DNA of 6,206 bases from Nitrospirota bacterium (GTDB taxonomy: Bacteria; Nitrospirota; JACRHJ01), in NCBI GenBank assembly GCA_021785055.1, contig JAJYGS010000139.1:1-6206 (forward strand). Reading direction: 5' to 3'. The notes under the pieces are model-generated. The model was given only the letters and a program-made list of their open reading frames with translations, was not told where the DNA came from and made no database searches. Position numbers and translations under genes: made by a program. The stretch's first letter is position 1, and each line of letters begins with the position of its first letter. This document shows positions 1-3,662 of this stretch, in pieces.

Positions 1-269
1 CTCCTGTCGTCGTCCCTCGAACTTATCACCAAAGTCGGCGTCGGCGCGACCCTCATCAGCCACCGAAGGAACGTGAAACCGTCCATCCGGGGCATTTCAA
101 GGTCGAGCGTGATGAGGTCGGGCTTTAGCCTTATGACCTTCTCTATGGCCTCTTCGCCGTCAGCGGCAACGCCGACGACCTCTATTCCCGGCGATTGTCC
201 CAGCATCCCGGCCAGAGCCTTCCTGTTCGGGAGCGAGTCATCGACCACAAGCACTTTTACTTTTTTCAT
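1..269 (-). CDS. cheB: CheB, receptor-glutamate methylesterase/deamidase: N-terminal receiver domain only (3' end off the window)
   Basis: The frame stays open to the window edge, giving 89 residues. Visible: receiver hallmarks KVLVVDDS (acidic pair D10, D11), predicted phospho-acceptor D56 in TLDLEMP, then RMDGFTFLRWLM and the switch stretch PTLVISS (S83/S84). The LEMPRMDG...TFL..LM....PTP pattern is typical of CheB rather than stand-alone CheY. Known for the family: CheA phosphorylates the receiver, relieving inhibition of a C-terminal methylesterase that removes receptor methyl groups and deamidates Gln. That catalytic domain lies beyond the window, so the CheB call rests on the receiver plus adjacent cheR. 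ATG at 269 is chosen because TAA lies in frame seven codons upstream and MKKVKVLVVDDS is a normal receiver N-terminus. It starts 21 bases after cheR with no good Shine-Dalgarno sequence. A CheY-like or other receiver protein is the alternative. Confidence 0.85.
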   Translation of the reverse strand, partial: MKKVKVLVVDDSLPNRKALAGMLGQSPGIEVVGVAADGEEAIEKVIRLKPDLITLDLEMPRMDGFTFLRWLMRVAPTPTLVISSRDDDR

Positions 270-290
270 CCGGGGCAGCGTCCGTTAAAT

Positions 291-1166
291 CTATTTCTCT
301 ATTGGCATCGCTTCCCTGACTGAAACCGGCTTCTGGTAAACCATGTCGTTTCTTAGGTGAACGAGCCTGAATGCCGTCGTAACGTTCAAGAGCGACTCCG
401 CATGCCCAAGCAGGAGATACCCGCCCGGAGACAGCTTGTCGTAAAACATCTTTATGAGTTTCTTCTTCGACTCAGGGTCGAAATATATAATCACGTTCCG
501 GCAGAAAATGACGTCGAATCCCTTGAGGAAGCTCAGGCGGTACGGGTCGAAGAGATTCAAGTGGGAAAACGTCACGAGCTTTTTTATATCGTCCGATATC
601 CTGAAGCTTCCCGGCGACTCCTCCTTGAAGTATTTCCGCATCATGTCGTCCCTGATGGCGCGGAATGAGCCGCGTCTGTAGACGCCTCTGCGCGCGGCGG
701 TCAGGACTTTCTGGTTTATGTCGCTGCCTATTATTTCCACCTCGGCGCCGCCAAGGAATCCGGCCTCTGAGAGTATCATGCCTATTGTATACGGTTCCTC
801 GCCGGTTGAACAGCCCGCGCTCCACACCTTGAACGTTTTCTGGCCGCCGGGACCTATGATTCCCGGGAGAATTTCATCCCTGAACGCCCTCAACTGGGCC
901 TCTTCCCGGAAAAAATACGTCTCGTTCGTCGTGAGGCTGTCCACCACCTCCACAAGCTCCGCCTCCCTTCTCCTGTCGTAGGACAGGAAGCGGTAATAAT
1001 CGAGGAAAGTGTTGAGCTGGTGCAGGCGGACGCGGCGCGAGAGCCTCTTCTCCAGGAGATATTTCGATGTGTCGTCGAAATAAAGCCCGCAGTAATCCCG
1101 GATAAAGTCCCGTAGCAGCCGGAAAACGTCGTCCGGAAGCTCTATTATGTCCTCGGTGAAAATCAT
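291..1166 (-). CDS. cheR: CheR, chemotaxis receptor-glutamate O-methyltransferase
   Basis: Transfers methyl groups from S-adenosylmethionine to Glu side chains on the receptor's cytoplasmic helices, opposing CheB in adaptation. The 291 residues are the normal length for a simple CheR with no C-terminal TPR extension. Visible: N-terminal helical domain (about 10-75); TTNETYFFRE at 79-88; SAM-binding motif I SAGCSTGEEPYT at 116-127; GSDIN at 147-151, the acidic residue expected to contact the SAM ribose; NLFDP at 204-208; CRNVIIYFD at 222-230; GGYLLLGHAES at 248-258. All core motifs are intact, so it should be active. The ATG shares four bases (ATGA) with the stop of the HEAT-repeat gene, indicating translational coupling. 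GGGGAAGG at 1170-1177 is the ribosome binding site. The likely substrate is the receptor encoded first in this operon. Confidence 0.97.
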   Translation of the reverse strand: MIFTEDIIELPDDVFRLLRDFIRDYCGLYFDDTSKYLLEKRLSRRVRLHQLNTFLDYYRFLSYDRRREAELVEVVDSLTTNETYFFREEAQLRAFRDEILPGIIGPGGQKTFKVWSAGCSTGEEPYTIGMILSEAGFLGGAEVEIIGSDINQKVLTAARRGVYRRGSFRAIRDDMMRKYFKEESPGSFRISDDIKKLVTFSHLNLFDPYRLSFLKGFDVIFCRNVIIYFDPESKKKLIKMFYDKLSPGGYLLLGHAESLLNVTTAFRLVHLRNDMVYQKPVSVREAMPIEK

Positions 1167-3139
1167 TCGCCTTCCCCGACAAGCCTCGACGCGGCCTCTC
1201 TTACAATACGCTCCGGGTCGCTTTCCGCCGCCGCAGCCAGAAGCTCCGCGCTCCCCTCAACCCCTGCGCGGACCAGCGCTTCGAGCGCGGCCTTCCGGAC
1301 GCTCCAGTCCGGGTCCTTCGCAAGCGTCTTAAGATTAAGAAGCGGCTCCGGCGCGTTCAACGACAGCGCGGCGGATATGCCCGCCTTCCGCACCTCCGGA
1401 TCCCTGTCCGCCATCGCGTTAAGTATATGCTTTCCGGCCTCCGGTCTTCCCGTCCGGCCAAGCCCCTCGACGGCCTCCATCTTGACGGGACCGTAGACAT
1501 CCGACAAAAGCGAAAGAAGCGCGGCGAAAACCCTCGGGTCGGATTCATAAGACAAGGCCCTTGCGGCCTGCGCCCGCACCCAGGGGTCTGAGTCCTTCAA
1601 AAGCAGGAACATCGGCTCCGCCGCTCCGGGGACATTTTTCCCCATCAGGGCGTTTACAGCGGAGAGCCGCACCCTCGCGTCCTCGTCCACGACGCACCTT
1701 AGCACTGCGCCGAGCGACGCGTCCTCGCCCGCAGTAGCGATGGAGTCGACAGCCGCGGCGCGGACTTCGGCGTCCTCGTCTTTCAGAAGCCTCTCCAGTA
1801 CCGATGCGTTCCCTTTACCCAGGAGGCCGCACAGAAACGCTATGTCCCTCCTGAATGAAGGCTCCGGGTCCTGAACGAGGGCCTTCAGATCAAGTTCGCC
1901 ACTGACGCCGGGTATGGATGCGATGGCCTTTATCGCAGTTTCCTGAACATCGGGGTATTCGTCCCGCAAAAGCTCCAGCATCCTTAGCGCGGATTTCTTT
2001 GCCTTAAGCCTGCCCATCGCCGCCACCGCCGCGGAACGGGTATGTCCGTCCTCGTCGTCAAGAAGCGGCAGTAGGAACTTCGCCGCCCTGGCGTCCCCCG
2101 CGACACCCAGAAGCTCCGCGCAGGCGCGCCTTACCGCCGCGTCTTCGTCGTTCAGCAGGAATATCAGCGGTTCCACTCCGTCCCTGGAAATCTCGAAGAG
2201 CGCAGCCATCGCGTCTTCCCGGAGTTCGTCGTCGTACAGAAGTCTTGCGATAGTCCCCACTGCCGAGCGCTCCCTCATCCATCCGGCCAGGCGGGCGGCG
2301 GACTTGCTGAGCTCAGGCTCATAGGAGCTTATAAGCCCTTTTATGAATTCCATCTCCTCCGGGCCAAGCTCTTCCTTAAGCTTGCGCGCAAGCGCGCCCG
2401 GCTCCGGCGAGGACGCCATTATCCTGGCCGCGCCCTTTACGGCTATTTCCCGTATCACGGGAACCTCGTCTTTCAGGGCCTCTTTGAATACGGGCCAAGC
2501 CGAGGGATCGCCAATCCTGTAGAGCGCGTCGAGCGCCGGCTCCCGCAGGAAGTCGTCCTTCGAGGCCTCCATAAGCGCCCAGACGGCTCCCTGGTCTCCG
2601 AGTTCTCCGAGCGCGGCGGCGGCGTTGAAAGCGAGCCATTGCTCGTCCGCCTTCAAAAACGAAACGAGCGCCGGAATCGCGCTTTTCGCCTTCATCTTGC
2701 CCAGGTGTTCCATAGCCGAGGAGCGGACGTTCATGTCGCTGTCGTCAAGCGCCCCTATCAGGGCGTCCACGCAGGATAAATCGCCTATCTCGCCTATGAT
2801 GTCAACGATGAATTTCCTGACGTCCCTGTCCGGCTCTCCCAGCCGCATGGAGAGCGCCTTCGCCGCGGGAGGCCCAAGCCTTATCAATCCTTCCGCCGCA
2901 GAGTTGCGTGCGCCTGCATTGTCTTCGGAAAAAAGAGACCGGTACAGCCCCTCGAAGACCTCTTCCCCGCCGTAGGAAACGAGCGCGTCGAGCGCAGTCT
3001 TTCGCACCCGCCAGTCCGGGTCGGCGACGGCCTTCAGGAGCGCCGGGATATATTCGGCGGAAACGTTTTCCGCCATCTCCGCAGCAGCGAGGCGCCGGGC
3101 CTCGGGGTCTTCCGCCTCAAGCCTCTTCAATATCTCCAT
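1163..3139 (-). CDS. HEAT-like (PBS-lyase type) repeat protein, about 21 repeats, in a chemosensory operon
   Basis: A 658-residue protein built from about 21 units of roughly 31 residues with the pattern L..L.D.D..VR..A...L...G...A, e.g. DPDWRVRKTALDALV near the N-terminus and DEDAEVRAAAVDSIA near the middle. No signal peptide, membrane segment or catalytic domain is visible, so it should be a soluble cytoplasmic alpha-solenoid. Repeats are least regular around residues 235-290 (PGALARKLKEELGPEEMEF onward). Known for the family: such solenoids bind proteins and are also found in phycobilin lyases. A lyase role is not supported here, as nothing nearby concerns bilins. Its place between cheW and cheR suggests a scaffold or partner for receptor, CheW, CheR or CheA. 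Start: TTG at 3145 adds two residues, but ATG at 3139 has AGGA seven bases upstream, whereas TTG has it one base away, so ATG is preferred. It overlaps cheR by 4 bases. Confidence 0.9.
   Translation of the reverse strand: MEILKRLEAEDPEARRLAAAEMAENVSAEYIPALLKAVADPDWRVRKTALDALVSYGGEEVFEGLYRSLFSEDNAGARNSAAEGLIRLGPPAAKALSMRLGEPDRDVRKFIVDIIGEIGDLSCVDALIGALDDSDMNVRSSAMEHLGKMKAKSAIPALVSFLKADEQWLAFNAAAALGELGDQGAVWALMEASKDDFLREPALDALYRIGDPSAWPVFKEALKDEVPVIREIAVKGAARIMASSPEPGALARKLKEELGPEEMEFIKGLISSYEPELSKSAARLAGWMRERSAVGTIARLLYDDELREDAMAALFEISRDGVEPLIFLLNDEDAAVRRACAELLGVAGDARAAKFLLPLLDDEDGHTRSAAVAAMGRLKAKKSALRMLELLRDEYPDVQETAIKAIASIPGVSGELDLKALVQDPEPSFRRDIAFLCGLLGKGNASVLERLLKDEDAEVRAAAVDSIATAGEDASLGAVLRCVVDEDARVRLSAVNALMGKNVPGAAEPMFLLLKDSDPWVRAQAARALSYESDPRVFAALLSLLSDVYGPVKMEAVEGLGRTGRPEAGKHILNAMADRDPEVRKAGISAALSLNAPEPLLNLKTLAKDPDWSVRKAALEALVRAGVEGSAELLAAAAESDPERIVREAASRLVGEGE
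1163..3139 (-). repeat. Tandem protein-level HEAT-like repeats (about 21 x 31 residues)
   Basis: Nearly the whole gene repeats with a period near 93 bases. The units are diverged at DNA level but keep the D.D..VR..A core, seen on the + strand as recurring tcxtcgtc / gtccgggtc-like words. The most similar pair are the second unit (around 2987-3037, DPDWRVRKTALDALV) and the penultimate unit (around 1278-1330, DPDWSVRKAALEALV), which lie at opposite ends of the array. Unit counts are by eye, and the boundaries in the irregular part (about residues 235-290) are uncertain. Confidence 0.85.
1170..1177 (-). promoter_or_regulatory. Ribosome binding site of cheR, inside the end of the HEAT-repeat gene
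   Basis: GGGGAAGG lies within the last codons of the HEAT-repeat gene (VGEGE), three bases from the cheR ATG at its near edge. Together with the ATGA stop/start overlap at 1163-1166 it supports coupled translation. Confidence 0.7.
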
Positions 3140-3146
3140 CGACAAA

Positions 3147-3150
3147 TCCT
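3147..3150 (-). promoter_or_regulatory. Ribosome binding site that decides the HEAT-repeat protein start
   Basis: AGGA at 3147-3150 (minus strand) lies seven bases before the ATG at 3139 but only one base before the TTG at 3145, favouring the ATG. It overlaps the cheW stop codon TAG (3149-3151), so ribosomes ending cheW could reinitiate here. Confidence 0.7.
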
Positions 3151-3652
3151 ATTCCTTAATATCCGGAATCGTGCGCGCCCGGTCCAGTTCCACCAGTTCG
3201 CCTGAGTTAAGGAGCTTCTCCGGGTCGAGTACCATTATGAGCCTCTCGCCCGCCTTGCCTATCCCCTGGAGGAACTGCGCCTCCGGCCCTTTTACTATCT
3301 CAGGGGCATCCTCTATCGAGCCCATGTCCATGTACAGGATTTCCTTCACGTCGTCAACCACCACCCCTACTTTCCTGCCGCCTATAAGCAGTATGAGCAC
3401 CTTGCTCCTGGTATCGGCGTCTGAGCCATATGTTATACCCAGCCTTTTCCTGATGTCTATAACCGGGACAACGCTTCCCCGGAGGTTTATGACGCCCTCT
3501 ATAAAGTCCGGGGCCTTCGGGATAAACGTCAGTTTCTGGGGCCGGATAATCTCCGTTATCCTCATTATATCTACGGCGTATTCGCCCGCACCGGCGCAGA
3601 ATACCGCCAGCTGGACCCGCCTGCCTTCTTTTTTTACCGCACTTTCCTGCAT
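3149..3652 (-). CDS. cheW: CheW, chemotaxis coupling protein
   Basis: Small cytoplasmic adaptor that links receptor hairpin tips to the CheA histidine kinase in signalling arrays. The 167 residues match a single CheW domain. Visible: N-terminal beta strand RRVQLAVFCAGAGEYAVDI (11-29), ITEIIRP at 32-38, the signature GVINLRGSVVPVIDIRKRLG at 53-72 (R58 of NLRG is the conserved surface Arg), VGVVVDDVKEIL at 95-106, and the terminal strand GERLIMVLDPEKLL at 135-148. There is no receiver or kinase domain, so it is not CheV or a CheA fragment. The ATG at 3652 follows AGAGG by five bases; that ribosome binding site lies right after the receptor's stop, so receptor and CheW are probably made in a linked ratio. 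Its partner CheA is not in this window. Confidence 0.97.
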   Translation of the reverse strand: MQESAVKKEGRRVQLAVFCAGAGEYAVDIMRITEIIRPQKLTFIPKAPDFIEGVINLRGSVVPVIDIRKRLGITYGSDADTRSKVLILLIGGRKVGVVVDDVKEILYMDMGSIEDAPEIVKGPEAQFLQGIGKAGERLIMVLDPEKLLNSGELVELDRARTIPDIKE

Positions 3653-3657
3653 CGCTG

Positions 3658-3662
3658 CCTCT
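3658..3662 (-). promoter_or_regulatory. Ribosome binding site of cheW
   Basis: AGAGG lies five bases before the cheW ATG and immediately after the receptor's TGA (3663-3665), so cheW translation is probably linked to termination on the receptor gene. Confidence 0.7.

Noticed and set aside
1..269. Stand-alone CheY instead of CheB
   Set aside because: The LEMPRMDG..FL..LM....PTP pattern and position after cheR favour CheB, though the catalytic domain is outside the window so this is not fully excluded.
270..290. Terminator or promoter between cheR and cheB
   Set aside because: The gap is only 21 bases, with no stem-loop followed by a T run on the minus strand and no convincing -35/-10 pair.
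1163..3139. Phycobilin (PBS) lyase function for the HEAT-repeat protein
   Set aside because: The resemblance is only to the shared repeat type. There are no bilin or phycobiliprotein genes, and the context is chemosensory.
3140..3145. TTG at 3145 as the start of the HEAT-repeat protein
   Set aside because: The only nearby Shine-Dalgarno match is one base away from it but seven bases from the ATG at 3139.
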